64,000 nucleotides of DNA from Paenibacillus naphthalenovorans (GCF_900099895.1 NZ_FNDY01000017.1:21878-85877), one strand, 5' to 3'; positions 17,667-28,705 are shown, counted from the first letter of the stretch. Notes: generated from the sequence alone by a model not told the origin. Made by a program: numbers and translations.

Positions 17667-19295
17667 CTAACCCCCCATCTTCGCTACGCTGTGAATGAAT
17701 TGATTGAAACTGCTGACGGTTTGATGCAGCGGATCGCTTAATATGCTTGGATAGATCCCGAGCACTACGATGAAGGCAACCAGCGTAATCATCGGTATCG
17801 CCTCAATCAGCCGCGCATCCCGCATCTGAGGCAGTTCGCTTCCAAACGGTCCGTAAGTGATGGCAAGCACCCCTCGCAGTACATAGACTGCCGTCAGAAT
17901 AATGCCAAGAGCTCCTATCGCCGTCATGATTTTTTGCGTTTCGAACAGCCCCAAGAACGCCAGAAACTCGCTGATAAATCCGGACAAGCCTGGCAATCCC
18001 AAAGACGCCATCCCGGCTACAAGCAGTATGCCCGAAATGAATGGCACGGATTTGGCCAAGCCCCCAAGCTCATCAAGCCGGGTGGTGTGTGTCCGCTCGT
18101 AAATGCTGCCCACGATCAGGAACATCAGTGCGGAAATCAAACCGTGGGAGATGAGTTGGAAAACCGCGCCCTGCAGGCCGATCGTATTGAACGCCGCAAT
18201 CCCCAAAAGTACAATTCCCATGTGGCTTATACTGGAATAGGCGAGAACCAATCTGAACTCCCGCTGTACAAAAGCAAGAACCGCCCCGTACAAAATGTTG
18301 ATGACACCCAACATGGCAAGCACGGTGGCCCACTGCATCGCTTGCTGGGGAAACAGCAGAACGCCAAAGCGGATCAAGCCGTATGCGCCCATTTTCAACA
18401 GGATGCCGGAGTGGATCATAACCACGGCGGGCGGCGCTTCGGTGTGCACCTTAAGCATCCAAGTATGGAACGGGAATACAGGCAGCTTAATGCCGAAGGC
18501 AACAAGCAGCATGAGGAACAGCGACCATTTCATCGTTTCGCTCAAGAAGAACGGATTGCCTTCCAGATCCCCTTGGTTCACGTACGCATCCGCGTTCTGG
18601 AACAAGTTCTCCATAATGACGTTCAAACTGCCGGAGTAATGGATCGATACACCGTTATCGTGAACGGTCTGACTGAAGCCTGCCGTGCTGACCAGGATCA
18701 AGAAAGAAATCAGCATAATCGCCGAGCCGATTCCGTTATAAATCAGGAATTTGTTCGCCGCGCGCTCCCGATCCTTGAACCCCCAGATGCCCACCAGAAA
18801 GAACATCGGAATCAGCGTCAGCTCAAAGAATACAAAGAACAAAAACAGATCTTGGGACATAAACACGCCCAGCATACCGGTTTCCAGCAATAAGAACAAG
18901 ATGAAATACGATTTCCACCGTTTCTTAATGTTGACCGAAGCGAGTGCAGCCATGGTGGCTACCAGCGCCGTTAGGAACACCAGTGGGAGCGAAATGCCAT
19001 CCACCGCCATCGCATAGTTGAACTCGAAGAAGAACGAGGTCAATTGGCTGAGCCCCTGCGTTTCCTTATTCAAGGGCACATGAATCCAGGGGAGCTCTTC
19101 TTTAAACTGCATGCCCTCCAGACCCGGATTAAATTGAGAGTACAGCCAACCGGACAGCAGCAGCGGAATGAGTGTAACCACAATCGCTGTCGTCTTGATC
19201 CATCCGCCCTGCGTTTTGGGCAGGAACATCAGAATCAGCACACCGATAAGCGGTGAAAAAGCTATGAATGATAGGATCGGAAAGTTATCCGGCAT
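17667..19295 (-). CDS. nuoM: NADH-quinone oxidoreductase subunit M
   Basis: A 542-residue antiporter-like membrane subunit of complex I. Typical motifs include FFVFFELTLIPMFFLVG with the conserved Glu, FPFHTWMLKVHTEAPPAV with Lys and His of the proton path, and VLAYSSISHMGIVLLGIAAF. Its start overlaps the end of nuoL by 11 bp, and nuoN follows within four bases, so the three large pumps are translated as a coupled set. Confidence 0.95.
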   Translation of the reverse strand: MPDNFPILSFIAFSPLIGVLILMFLPKTQGGWIKTTAIVVTLIPLLLSGWLYSQFNPGLEGMQFKEELPWIHVPLNKETQGLSQLTSFFFEFNYAMAVDGISLPLVFLTALVATMAALASVNIKKRWKSYFILFLLLETGMLGVFMSQDLFLFFVFFELTLIPMFFLVGIWGFKDRERAANKFLIYNGIGSAIMLISFLILVSTAGFSQTVHDNGVSIHYSGSLNVIMENLFQNADAYVNQGDLEGNPFFLSETMKWSLFLMLLVAFGIKLPVFPFHTWMLKVHTEAPPAVVMIHSGILLKMGAYGLIRFGVLLFPQQAMQWATVLAMLGVINILYGAVLAFVQREFRLVLAYSSISHMGIVLLGIAAFNTIGLQGAVFQLISHGLISALMFLIVGSIYERTHTTRLDELGGLAKSVPFISGILLVAGMASLGLPGLSGFISEFLAFLGLFETQKIMTAIGALGIILTAVYVLRGVLAITYGPFGSELPQMRDARLIEAIPMITLVAFIVVLGIYPSILSDPLHQTVSSFNQFIHSVAKMGG

Positions 19296-21174
19296 CGAGG
19301 AACCTCCTTCCGGCTATGGCCAGCATGATGATGATCAACCCGATCAGCGTAACCAAACCGTAGGACTGTACCTGTCCGTTCTGCATACGGGAACCGAGAC
19401 GTCCGAGCCCGTTCACTGCATGGCTGGACAAACGAACCGCACCGTCAACCACATAAATGTCGAACAAATGCAACAGTTGACCGAGGCCTTGCAAAGGACG
19501 AACGACAACGGCTTGATACAGCTCGTCGATGTAGAACTTCCGGTTCAAAAGAGCGTACAGCCAAGGAGCCCTGGATGAAACCGCATCTGCCGGGATGGTG
19601 CGTTTCATGTAAACCAGATATCCAAGACCGATGCCGAGCAGCCCAACCACATTCGACATGAGGATGACGAACACGGAAACATGCTCTTCCGGCCCATGTC
19701 CCGTCAACCAGCCGCCGAGCCATGGATTGAACGGTGTAAACACAAACCCGGCCGCCACAGCAAGCACTGCCAACACCCATAAGGGGAACGTCATGGATGC
19801 AGGTGATTCATGCACGCCGTGCTGGTCCTGACGAGGCTTGCCCATGAACACCAGGAAGAATAAACGCGACATATAAAATGCGGTGAAAAACGCCGCGATC
19901 AGCCCCACCGTAAGCAGACCGTAATGCCCGGTAAGATAGGCTTCCGTGAGAATGGCATCCTTCGACCAGAAGCCGGAGAGCGGGGCGATTCCGCTTAAGG
20001 CCAAGGCGCCGATAGCAAATGTCCACGCGGTGACTTTCATTTTGCGGCCGACGCCGCCCATTTCATGAATATTTTGCGTATGGACCGCATGGATGACGCT
20101 GCCGGCTCCAAGGAACAGCAAAGCCTTGAAGAACGCATGGGTAAACAAATGAAAAATCCCTGCCGTATAAGCCGCGGCCGTACCGATGCCGAGCGCCATC
20201 ATCATATAACCGAGCTGGCTTACCGTCGAGTAGGCCAGAATACGCTTGATATCGTTTTGTGCCGTACCGATCGTGGCGGCAAAGATTGCCGTAAAGGCTC
20301 CAACGGCTGCAACCACGGTTAACGCCGTTGCCGAAGCCGTAAAAATATCAAATGTCCGCGCCACAAGATAAACACCGGCGGCTACCATCGTAGCGGCATG
20401 AATCAAAGCACTGATCGGCGTCGGGCCTTCCATGGCATCCGGAAGCCATGTGTGCAGCGGAAATTGACCGGATTTCCCAATCGCCCCGATGAAGATCAAA
20501 ATCGCTACCCATGTTGCGATATGATCCGGAATTTGGCCGCTCTCAAAAGCGTTGCTAATGGAAGTGAAATCGAGCGCGTTGTTCGGCATGAACCAAAACA
20601 GCAGAAGGATCCCGATAAACAGTCCCACATCGCCGATCCGGGTAACGATAAACGCCTTCTTCGCGGCAGCTCTCGCTTCCGGTTTGAAGTACCAGAAACC
20701 GACGAGCAGGAATGAACAGACGCCGACCAGCTCCCAAAAGATGTAGAGCTGCACCAAATTCTCAGAAATGACCAGTCCGAGCATGGAGAAAGTAAACAGC
20801 GCTATGTATGCAAAAAACACATTGATCCGTTCGTCGTCATGCATATAGCCTTTGGAGTAAATGTTGACGAGCAGGCTCACCAATGTGACGATCACCAGCA
20901 TCAGGGCATTCAGGTTGGTCACCTCAAAGCCCATCTTCAGCGACACGTCGCCGAGTTTGACCCACTCCCAATTGTTCCACGTGAAATTTTCTACCTGTCC
21001 GCCGATGCGCTCCCAAAAAACGAGAACCGCTAAAACAAACGATGCGAACCCGGCTACAATACTGATATAAGCGCCTGCATCCCGCAAGGAGCGTCCTGCC
21101 GCCGTTAAAATCAGAAACGACAGCAAGGGAAACAACGGGATCAGCCAGGCGTATTGCGAGTATGCCGATACCAT
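19285..21174 (-). CDS. nuoL: NADH-quinone oxidoreductase subunit L
   Basis: A 629-residue antiporter-like subunit of complex I, with the extra C-terminal helices expected of NuoL including the long lateral helix region. Motifs: YIFWELVGVCSFLLVGFWY, GKSGQFPLHTWLPDAMEGPT and ILAYSTVSQLGYMMMALG. ATG 21174 is preceded by AGGAGG about ten bases upstream; 21 codons open further upstream lie in the nuoK-nuoL gap without a ribosome site. It overlaps nuoM by 11 bp. Confidence 0.95.
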   Translation of the reverse strand: MVSAYSQYAWLIPLFPLLSFLILTAAGRSLRDAGAYISIVAGFASFVLAVLVFWERIGGQVENFTWNNWEWVKLGDVSLKMGFEVTNLNALMLVIVTLVSLLVNIYSKGYMHDDERINVFFAYIALFTFSMLGLVISENLVQLYIFWELVGVCSFLLVGFWYFKPEARAAAKKAFIVTRIGDVGLFIGILLLFWFMPNNALDFTSISNAFESGQIPDHIATWVAILIFIGAIGKSGQFPLHTWLPDAMEGPTPISALIHAATMVAAGVYLVARTFDIFTASATALTVVAAVGAFTAIFAATIGTAQNDIKRILAYSTVSQLGYMMMALGIGTAAAYTAGIFHLFTHAFFKALLFLGAGSVIHAVHTQNIHEMGGVGRKMKVTAWTFAIGALALSGIAPLSGFWSKDAILTEAYLTGHYGLLTVGLIAAFFTAFYMSRLFFLVFMGKPRQDQHGVHESPASMTFPLWVLAVLAVAAGFVFTPFNPWLGGWLTGHGPEEHVSVFVILMSNVVGLLGIGLGYLVYMKRTIPADAVSSRAPWLYALLNRKFYIDELYQAVVVRPLQGLGQLLHLFDIYVVDGAVRLSSHAVNGLGRLGSRMQNGQVQSYGLVTLIGLIIIMLAIAGRRFLDAG

Positions 21175-21254
21175 GAGCTTAAGTCCTCCTCTAAGCGTTC
21201 GCTTCGGCCGCGAGGCTGCCGCAAGTACGGCAAACAACTGCGGCTCAAGCCATC

Positions 21255-21572
21255 TTATCGCTTCATCGAATCCATCTCGCCGACATCCGTTGTCCCTTTG
21301 TTACGATACCACGCAATAAGAATCGCAATACCGACAGCCACTTCCGCTGCAGCAACCGTGATGTTGAACAGAGAGAATATTTGCCCCGTCAAGCCGGGCT
21401 TCACACCGAGCTTTGAAAAAGCAACAAGATTCAAATTGACCGCATTAAGCATCAGTTCTACGGAAAGCAGCACAATGACCGCATTCTTTTTCGACAGCGC
21501 GCCATATAGCCCGATACAGAACAAAATCGCTGCTAACGTCAAATAAGGCGTTGCCAAACCGCTTGCTCCCAT
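21255..21572 (-). CDS. nuoK: NADH-quinone oxidoreductase subunit K
   Basis: A 105-residue three-helix membrane subunit of complex I. The conserved Glu residues of the proton path are in [20 protein letters not shown] and [16 protein letters not shown] 21572 has GGAGG nine bases upstream, and the nuoJ stop codon lies between that ribosome site and the start. The nuoK-nuoL gap of 80 bp is the longest spacing inside the nuoH-N part. Confidence 0.94.
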   Translation of the reverse strand: MGASGLATPYLTLAAILFCIGLYGALSKKNAVIVLLSVELMLNAVNLNLVAFSKLGVKPGLTGQIFSLFNITVAAAEVAVGIAILIAWYRNKGTTDVGEMDSMKR

Positions 21573-21576
21573 GCCA

Positions 21577-22101
21577 TCAATCCTCCTCTCTCTTAGCAAT
21601 AATGATGGCGCCGATGAAAGCGACGGTGAGCAGCACCGACATCAGCTCGAACGGGATCACATGCGATGTAAACAATAGCTTCCCGATCTCCATCGTATTG
21701 TCTTGTACGGAAGAAAACTCGCCGATGGGAATCTGCGACTGCTGTATCGCATAAAATATGATGCCGAACAGCCCGGCCGCACCCACCAGAAGCAGCCCAT
21801 TGTGCCACGGCCGCTTCGGTTCTTCCTCGTCTTCCCTATGCTTGGTCATCATGATGCCAAAGATCATCAGTATCGAAATGGCACCGGCATAAATCAAGAT
21901 TTGCACCACACCGACAAACTCCGCTTCGAGTACGAAATAAAGTCCCGCGAGGCTGAGGAAGGTCAGCGCCATCGACAACACCATATGCACCACTTTAGTG
22001 AAGCTGAGCATGAAGATGGCGCCGCCGATGGCAAACAGTGCGCATATAAAGAACGCAATGTTCTCTCCGCTGGATAAAAAATTCGCTATGTTTCCGAACA
22101 T
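21577..22101 (-). CDS. nuoJ: NADH-quinone oxidoreductase subunit J
   Basis: A 174-residue membrane subunit of complex I with five predicted helices; TM3 carries the conserved [18 protein letters not shown] segment. The C-terminal ASP-rich loop is short. It starts one base after the nuoI stop and ends within the nuoK ribosome-binding region, so it is tightly coupled on both sides. Confidence 0.94.
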   Translation of the reverse strand: MFGNIANFLSSGENIAFFICALFAIGGAIFMLSFTKVVHMVLSMALTFLSLAGLYFVLEAEFVGVVQILIYAGAISILMIFGIMMTKHREDEEEPKRPWHNGLLLVGAAGLFGIIFYAIQQSQIPIGEFSSVQDNTMEIGKLLFTSHVIPFELMSVLLTVAFIGAIIIAKREED

Positions 22102-22102
22102 T

Positions 22103-22546
22103 TTACTTCGCCCCGCCTTTCGGAAGCGCCGAATTGTTCTCTTTACGCACGTTAGTGTTATTTTCGTTCAGCCACTCCAAATTTTTGAACAAATCGTCCC
22201 GGCTGTAGGTACTCAGCTCGAAGTTGTTCGTCATCACGATCGCTTCTGTCGGGCATACCTCGGTACACAAATCGCACAAGATACAAATTTCAAAATTGAT
22301 GTCGTACGTATCAATGACCTTTCCCTTTTTCTCAGGGTCCGGGTTCGGCTTGCCTACCAAATTAATACATTCGGTGGGACAAATGCGTGCGCATTGATTG
22401 CATACGATACACTTCTCAGGGTCAAAATGCTGGATTCCTCTAAACCGGTCCGGCATTTCCAGCGGAACGTCGGGGTAAGCATAAGTTACTTTTTTGGAGG
22501 TCAAACCTTTTAACGTCACGCCGAGCCCTTTTATGATGCCCTTCAT
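22103..22546 (-). CDS. nuoI: NADH-quinone oxidoreductase subunit I (two 4Fe-4S clusters)
   Basis: A 147-residue ferredoxin-like subunit on the peripheral arm of complex I. Two CxxCxxCxxxC(P) motifs are complete: Cys46/49/52/56 (CIVCNQCARICP) and Cys88/91/94/98 (CILCDLCTEVCP), binding clusters N6a and N6b. Because nuoE, F and G are absent from this operon, NuoI is the most electron-upstream cluster protein encoded here and would be the natural entry point for a donor such as ferredoxin. Confidence 0.95.
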   Translation of the reverse strand: MKGIIKGLGVTLKGLTSKKVTYAYPDVPLEMPDRFRGIQHFDPEKCIVCNQCARICPTECINLVGKPNPDPEKKGKVIDTYDINFEICILCDLCTEVCPTEAIVMTNNFELSTYSRDDLFKNLEWLNENNTNVRKENNSALPKGGAK

Positions 22547-22590
22547 CTCGATTCACCCTTTCGTATTCAGCATCCGGCAGCAGGCAGCAA

Positions 22591-23598
22591 TTACATGGCG
22601 ACGGCCATATAAATGGCCGTTACAAAAATGTTCACTAACGCGAGCGGCAGCAGCACCTTCCAGCCAAGGCCCATCAATTGATCTACACGAACCCGCGGCA
22701 GCGTAGCCCGGAGCCAAAACAGCACGAAAACGATAAACGAAAACTTAAGCAGGAACCAAACGATACCCGGGATAAAATCCAAAAACGGGAGCGGAGCTTG
22801 CCATCCTCCCAGAAAAAGCGCTGTCGTCAGCCCGGCAATGGCAAATACATATACATATTCGGCAAGCATGAAGAACGCAAACCGAAAGCCGCTGTATTCC
22901 ACGTGATACCCTGCAACCAGCTCGGATTCCGCCTCAGGCAAGTCGAAAGGCGTCCGGTTGAGCTCGGAGATCGCCGCGACGACAAATACGGCAAACCCTA
23001 TGATTTGGGGCAGGAAGTTCCACTGCCAGAACCCGCCTGCTTGGCCCTCGACGATCCGGTTCAGATTCATGCTGCCGGTCATCATGACGACGCCTACAAT
23101 AGAGATGACCAGCGGAATTTCGTAGCTGATCATTTGCGCCGCAGAGCGCATGCCTCCAAGCAGCGCATATTTATTGTTCGATGCCCAGCCTCCCAGCACG
23201 ATGCCGATGGTGGAAATTCCCGATAAAGCGACATAAAAAAGCACGCCTACATTTATATCCGTACTGATCCATCGTTCGGTAAACGGTATAACCGCAACAA
23301 CCATAAACGCAGGAATAAACGTGATGACCGGAGCGAGAATAAAGAGTTCGCGCTCGGCTTTTTTAGGAATGGTATCCTCTTTCAGGAGCAGCTTCAGCAC
23401 GTCGGCTACACTCTGCAGCAAGCCAAGAGGGCCTGTGCGGTTCGGGCCGATCCGCAGCTGCATCCAGCCGATAACCTTCCGTTCAAAATATATCGCATAA
23501 GTGACAAACCCCAGGACGACCATTAGGATGACGACGGCCCAAGCGAACATGATCGCTGCATTCGTCCAAGTCAACTGCTGCTGTAATAATTCGGGCAT
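22591..23598 (-). CDS. nuoH: NADH-quinone oxidoreductase subunit H
   Basis: A 335-residue membrane subunit of complex I linking the quinone site to the pumps. Eight or so helices are visible, with the conserved ERKVIGWMQLRIGPNRTGP loop and the ISELNRTPFDLPEAESELVAG loop that lines the quinone chamber. ATG overlaps the nuoD stop by one base (TGATG). A gap of 44 bp separates it from nuoI. Confidence 0.95.
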   Translation of the reverse strand: MPELLQQQLTWTNAAIMFAWAVVILMVVLGFVTYAIYFERKVIGWMQLRIGPNRTGPLGLLQSVADVLKLLLKEDTIPKKAERELFILAPVITFIPAFMVVAVIPFTERWISTDINVGVLFYVALSGISTIGIVLGGWASNNKYALLGGMRSAAQMISYEIPLVISIVGVVMMTGSMNLNRIVEGQAGGFWQWNFLPQIIGFAVFVVAAISELNRTPFDLPEAESELVAGYHVEYSGFRFAFFMLAEYVYVFAIAGLTTALFLGGWQAPLPFLDFIPGIVWFLLKFSFIVFVLFWLRATLPRVRVDQLMGLGWKVLLPLALVNIFVTAIYMAVAM

Positions 23599-24701
23599 CA
23601 GCAGTCCACCTCCCCGACAACGATATCGATGCCTCCAAGAATCGTAATCAAGTTCGTCATGGTTTCGCCAACCAACAGCTTAGGCAAAATTTGCAGATTG
23701 ACAAACGATGGCCTGCGGAATTTCAACCGGTAAGGCTTATCCTTGCCTTTGGATATAATATGGCACCCGATTTCGCCGCGCGGCGATTCGATAGCGGCAT
23801 AAATCTCACCTTCTGGAGGACGTATGACCCGCGGCACCTTACCCATAATTTCTCCTTCGGCCGGAAACTGTTCTACGGCCTGCTCCAGAATACGCAAAGA
23901 TTGACGAACTTCTTCCAACCGCAGCAAGTACCGGTCGTAGCAATCCCCGTTATGGCTCACCGGAACGTCAAATTCAAAACGGTTGTACAAGCTGTAAGGC
24001 TGAGCCTTCCTCAGATCCCAGTCAACCCCTGTACAACGCAGGTTTGCTCCGCTCAAACCGTAAGCGATAGCTGTTTCGGCATCATACTTTCCGATACCTT
24101 TGATCCTGGCCAGAAAGATTTCATTACCGCTGACCAGCTCATGATATTCATCAAGCTTTCCTCTCATATAGGGAACAAAATCGCGAACCTTCTCGATCCA
24201 GCCCTCGGGTGCGTCCCACTTCACACCGCCGACCCGCATGTAATTGTAGGTCAGGCGCGCTCCGCACAGCTCGTTGAACAGATTGATAATGATTTCACGG
24301 TCGCGAAACGCATACAAAAACGGACTCATGGCTCCAATATCAAGTAAATACGTGCCCCACCACACCATATGGCTGGCAATCCTTTGAAGCTCCATGACGA
24401 TCAAACGCAAAAATTCGGCGCGTTCCGGAATTTCCAGCTGCATCAGCTGCTCTACGGCATGGACAAGCACATAATTGTTCGTCATCGCCGATACATAGTC
24501 CATTCGGTCCGTGTACGGAATGATCTGAGTATACGTCAGGTTCTCAGCCAGCTTCTCCGTACCCCGGTGAAGGTATCCCATGACCGGTATGGCCTCCGTA
24601 ATGATTTCTCCGTCCAACTTGACGATAATCCGAAATACTCCATGTGTACTCGGGTGCTGCGGTCCTACATTCAATAGCAGCTCTTCCGTTCTAATGGCCA
24701 A
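23598..24701 (-). CDS. nuoD: NADH-quinone oxidoreductase subunit D
   Basis: A 367-residue peripheral-arm subunit of complex I, related to the large subunit of NiFe hydrogenases but without the metal-binding cysteines. The quinone-site loop NVGPQHPSTHGVFRI with its conserved His is at about residues 10-25, and the C-terminal GGIDIVVGEVDC end is typical. It follows nuoC by six bases. Confidence 0.95.
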   Translation of the reverse strand: MAIRTEELLLNVGPQHPSTHGVFRIIVKLDGEIITEAIPVMGYLHRGTEKLAENLTYTQIIPYTDRMDYVSAMTNNYVLVHAVEQLMQLEIPERAEFLRLIVMELQRIASHMVWWGTYLLDIGAMSPFLYAFRDREIIINLFNELCGARLTYNYMRVGGVKWDAPEGWIEKVRDFVPYMRGKLDEYHELVSGNEIFLARIKGIGKYDAETAIAYGLSGANLRCTGVDWDLRKAQPYSLYNRFEFDVPVSHNGDCYDRYLLRLEEVRQSLRILEQAVEQFPAEGEIMGKVPRVIRPPEGEIYAAIESPRGEIGCHIISKGKDKPYRLKFRRPSFVNLQILPKLLVGETMTNLITILGGIDIVVGEVDC

Positions 24702-24707
24702 GCTTCA

Positions 24708-25586
24708 TCACACCTCCGGGTCGAGCGGTTCATAATCTTTGCGAAGCGGATGGCCTACCCAATCGTCAGCCATCATAATTCTGCGCAGGTCGGGATGTCC
24801 CGGAAAATCGATGCCGAATAAGTCGTATATTTCTCTTTCATTCCAGTTCGCCGTAGGCCATACCGATGTGACCGAAGGAATGGACGGAGCCTCCCGGTCG
24901 GTCTTGATTTTGACGCAATATTCCCGTTTGGTCTCAAGAGAGATCAGATGGTACGCCACTTCCAGGTGCGTTTCCATATCGATACCGGACACATTGCGCA
25001 AATAATTCAGCTTGAGCTCCGGATGAGTTTTCAACTGCTCTGCAACGGCCGGCCATTCGTCACCTTTGATGATAAGATAAGGGATGTGTCCGCCCTTTTC
25101 ATTAATATACGCTTCCTGCACCAGATCTTCCCCGAACCCTTTCAGGATGGCGACGATCCGGTCCAACTGCGGCTGATTCGGCGACGGCTCCTTCGGTGCT
25201 TCGGTCCCCGCCTCTTCCTTCTTCGCGGCACGCGCATTAGCCCGGGCTGCTCTTGCCTCAGCGGCGGCCTTTGCCTTTGCCTCTTTCTCAGCATCGCTGG
25301 GAGCAGCTTTCTCCGCCGCCGGAGCGTCTCCCGGCTCCCCCTTAGCGGTCTGAGGCTCCACAGGCTCAGATGCAGCGGCGGATGCTTTCGGTTCCTTCGG
25401 CTTCGGCGCATCGGCGGAGGCATAACCGCCTGGGGGTTCTCCGGCGCCCCCCGTTTTTGTGACTTCGGCGCCGTCAACAGCGGCAGGCTCGCCGCTCATC
25501 GGCGCGGACGCTTCACCTTCTGCCTTAGGCTTTTGCATGTCAGCTTCAGGGCTGCCCGATTGATCTCGCTTTTGCTCCTCGCTCAT
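24708..25586 (-). CDS. nuoC: NADH-quinone oxidoreductase subunit C with long low-complexity N-terminus
   Basis: A 292-residue peripheral subunit of complex I. The family domain occupies only about residues 139-292, with [40 protein letters not shown] and LRKDYEP typical of the 30-kDa subunit. The first ~138 residues are a low-complexity Ala/Pro/Glu/Lys-rich tail, probably disordered, with a stretch rich in alternating Ala, Arg and Lys at about 100-125. ATG overlaps the nuoB stop by four bases (ATGA), which fixes the start and makes the extension part of the protein rather than a mis-start. Confidence 0.92.
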   Translation of the reverse strand: MSEEQKRDQSGSPEADMQKPKAEGEASAPMSGEPAAVDGAEVTKTGGAGEPPGGYASADAPKPKEPKASAAASEPVEPQTAKGEPGDAPAAEKAAPSDAEKEAKAKAAAEARAARANARAAKKEEAGTEAPKEPSPNQPQLDRIVAILKGFGEDLVQEAYINEKGGHIPYLIIKGDEWPAVAEQLKTHPELKLNYLRNVSGIDMETHLEVAYHLISLETKREYCVKIKTDREAPSIPSVTSVWPTANWNEREIYDLFGIDFPGHPDLRRIMMADDWVGHPLRKDYEPLDPEV

Positions 25587-26101
25587 CGATTGGTCACCTG
25601 CTTACCCGTTTTGGCTTCGTAGCGGATTTTTTCCTGCAGCTTGTTAATTCCGTATATTAAAGCGGCCGGATTCGGCGGACAGCCAGGGATATATACATCC
25701 ACCGGCACGATCTGATCGACGCCCTTCACTACCGCATACGATTTTACATAAGGGCCGCCCGCCGTAGCACAGGAGCCCATGGCGATCACCCATTTGGGTT
25801 CCGGCATTTGGTCATACAAGCGCCGCAGCAGCGGAGCCATTTTCTTCGTTACCGTCCCGGCAACGATCATCACATCGGACTGCCTTGGAGAAGTCCGGAA
25901 AATCACCCCGAAACGGTCCAAGTCATAGTGCGATGCACCTGTTCCCATCATCTCTATAGCACAGCAAGCAAGTCCAAATGTCAGCGGCCACAAAGAATTG
26001 CTTCGTGCCCAAGCTTTAATCTGCTCCAATGTCGTCATGAATACATTACGTTCGAGTTCCTGCCGTTCCTCCGGTGTAATATTTGCTAAATTGAAGTCCA
26101 T
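25583..26101 (-). CDS. nuoB: NADH-quinone oxidoreductase subunit B (cluster N2)
   Basis: A 172-residue peripheral subunit holding cluster N2, which passes electrons to quinone. The four ligands are visible: tandem Cys46-Cys47 ([13 protein letters not shown]), Cys111 ([10 protein letters not shown]) and Cys141 (PGCPPNP). ATG 26101 has GAAGG upstream and overlaps the nuoA end by 16 bp; the frame is open further upstream but only inside nuoA. It overlaps nuoC by four bases. Confidence 0.95.
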   Translation of the reverse strand: MDFNLANITPEERQELERNVFMTTLEQIKAWARSNSLWPLTFGLACCAIEMMGTGASHYDLDRFGVIFRTSPRQSDVMIVAGTVTKKMAPLLRRLYDQMPEPKWVIAMGSCATAGGPYVKSYAVVKGVDQIVPVDVYIPGCPPNPAALIYGINKLQEKIRYEAKTGKQVTNR

Positions 26102-26451
26102 TGCAGCACCTTCTTCTTCCAGGCGTAAAGCAAGCCAATGATCAACAATCCAACAAAAATACACATTTCCACAAGCGCAAACAAGCCCAATTGCTTGTAG
26201 GCAACGGCCCATGGGTACAAGAACACGGTTTCAACATCAAAAATAACAAACATCAACGCAAATAGGTAGTACCGGATATTGAAGCGAATTTGCCCCTCGC
26301 CTATAGGTACGTTACCGCTTTCATAAGTCGTATACTTCGCTTCGACAGGCTTATTTGGCCGGAGCAAACGCCCGATACCAAGCGCAGCGATAGGGAGTAA
26401 CACGCCCAACAAGAGAAAAAACGTTACGACCACATAGTTGTTCATATACAT
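26086..26451 (-). CDS. nuoA: NADH-quinone oxidoreductase subunit A
   Basis: A 121-residue three-helix membrane subunit of complex I and first gene of the operon. The conserved loop [20 protein letters not shown] between helices 1 and 2 is diagnostic (the ESG segment; the usual Cys is replaced by Asn). ATG 26451 has GGGAGG 13 bases ahead, a long spacing; an in-frame ATG at 26445 is further still. Upstream frame extension to 26634 is unlikely. A promoter lies about 180 bp upstream, leaving a long leader. Confidence 0.93.
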   Translation of the reverse strand: MYMNNYVVVTFFLLLGVLLPIAALGIGRLLRPNKPVEAKYTTYESGNVPIGEGQIRFNIRYYLFALMFVIFDVETVFLYPWAVAYKQLGLFALVEMCIFVGLLIIGLLYAWKKKVLQWTSI

Positions 26452-26633
26452 CGTGAACGAACCGCCTCCCTGTATATCTTTTCGTGTCCGGCACGCAACT
26501 TGCTGCGAACCGTCTACTACTTTAGTCCTACAAACGATTTGAAAACACAACCTAACATAAGGGTACCTTACGCAGCCCCATTGTTCAAGTTTTCTTATCG
26601 CTTGTATAACTACTGTTAATATATGCCTTCCCA

Positions 26634-26663
26634 ATTATAACAAATGCCTTTTGGGGTGTCTAA
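26634..26663 (-). promoter_or_regulatory. SigA promoter for the nuo operon
   Basis: Minus strand TTAGAC (26658-26663), 18-base spacer, TATAAT (26634-26639) with a TG one base upstream (extended -10). It lies just past the atp terminator and leaves a leader of about 175 bases before nuoA, in which I recognise no riboswitch. Confidence 0.65.
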
Positions 26664-26685
26664 CATTTTCAGACAATTCTAATGT

Positions 26686-26718
26686 AAAAAAGCGAAGGAA
26701 GCATATTCCCTCGCTTTT
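26686..26718 (-). terminator. Rho-independent terminator of the atp operon
   Basis: On minus, AAAAGCGAGGGAA pairs with TTCCTTCGCTTTT around a five-base loop (one G-U pair) and runs into further T. It separates atpC from the nuo promoter. Confidence 0.85.
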
Positions 26719-26732
26719 GTCAATCATTACTA

Positions 26733-27140
26733 TTATTTTTTACCGTATACCTCGATTCTATTCATCGCCCGCTGTAAAGCAAGCTCGGCACGCTTGAAAT
26801 CGATTTGGTCCTGCTTGGCTGCGGACAAACGCTGCTGCGCGCGTTCTTTGGCCGCCTGCGCCCGCTCGAGATTGATTTGATCCGGCAGCTCGGCGCTTTC
26901 CGCCAGAATAACCACTTTATCCTTTCGCACTTCCATAAAACCGCCGTTTACCGCGATGTATTCGTCCTTAGCGCCTTGCTTTTTCACGGTAACCGGCGCA
27001 ACTTTTAAAGGAGTGACCAGCGGAATGTGATTAGGCAGAATTCCAAGCTCCCCTTCAACACCCTTCACAACGATCATGTTCGCCTCTTCGGCATACACTT
27101 TACGCTCCGGGGTTACAATTTCCAACAGGAATGTGCTCAC
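26733..27140 (-). CDS. atpC: ATP synthase F1 subunit epsilon
   Basis: A 135-residue central-stalk subunit that couples rotation and inhibits ATP hydrolysis. An N-terminal beta-sandwich (LLEIVTPERKVYAEEANMI...GILPNHIPLV) and a C-terminal two-helix domain rich in Ala, Arg and Gln are visible. GTG 27140 has GGAGGGG ahead with nine-base spacing; upstream codons run into the palindromic repeat and are not used. Last gene of the atp operon. Confidence 0.94.
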   Translation of the reverse strand: MSTFLLEIVTPERKVYAEEANMIVVKGVEGELGILPNHIPLVTPLKVAPVTVKKQGAKDEYIAVNGGFMEVRKDKVVILAESAELPDQINLERAQAAKERAQQRLSAAKQDQIDFKRAELALQRAMNRIEVYGKK

Positions 27141-27159
27141 TTGGATTCCCCTCCTAAGA

Positions 27160-27228
27160 GTTTGCTCTTGAGCAAACCGCATCGTAAGCATTGACTAAGT
27201 TTGTCCAAGGACAAACGGCTTCGTAAGC
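27160..27228. repeat. Two tandem palindromic units in the atpD-atpC gap
   Basis: Unit 1 has GTTTGCTC/GAGCAAAC (27160-27177) followed by CGCATCGTAAGC; unit 2 has GTTTGTCC/GGACAAAC (27199-27216) followed by GGCTTCGTAAGC. The units start 39 bp apart and share layout and tail. No T-run follows on minus, so these are not plain terminators. Confidence 0.6.
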
Positions 27229-27241
27229 TTATGCTGCGTTT

Positions 27242-28675
<1,434 letters not shown>

Positions 28676-28705
28676 TTAAACGAAATTGCCTTCGCCGTCC
28701 ATTCC

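Noticed and set aside
24948..25622. Plus-strand frame of 224 codons opposite the NuoC extension
   Set aside because: Its Leu/Arg/Cys-rich product is the mirror of the Ala/Pro/Glu repeats of NuoC; no independent coding signal.
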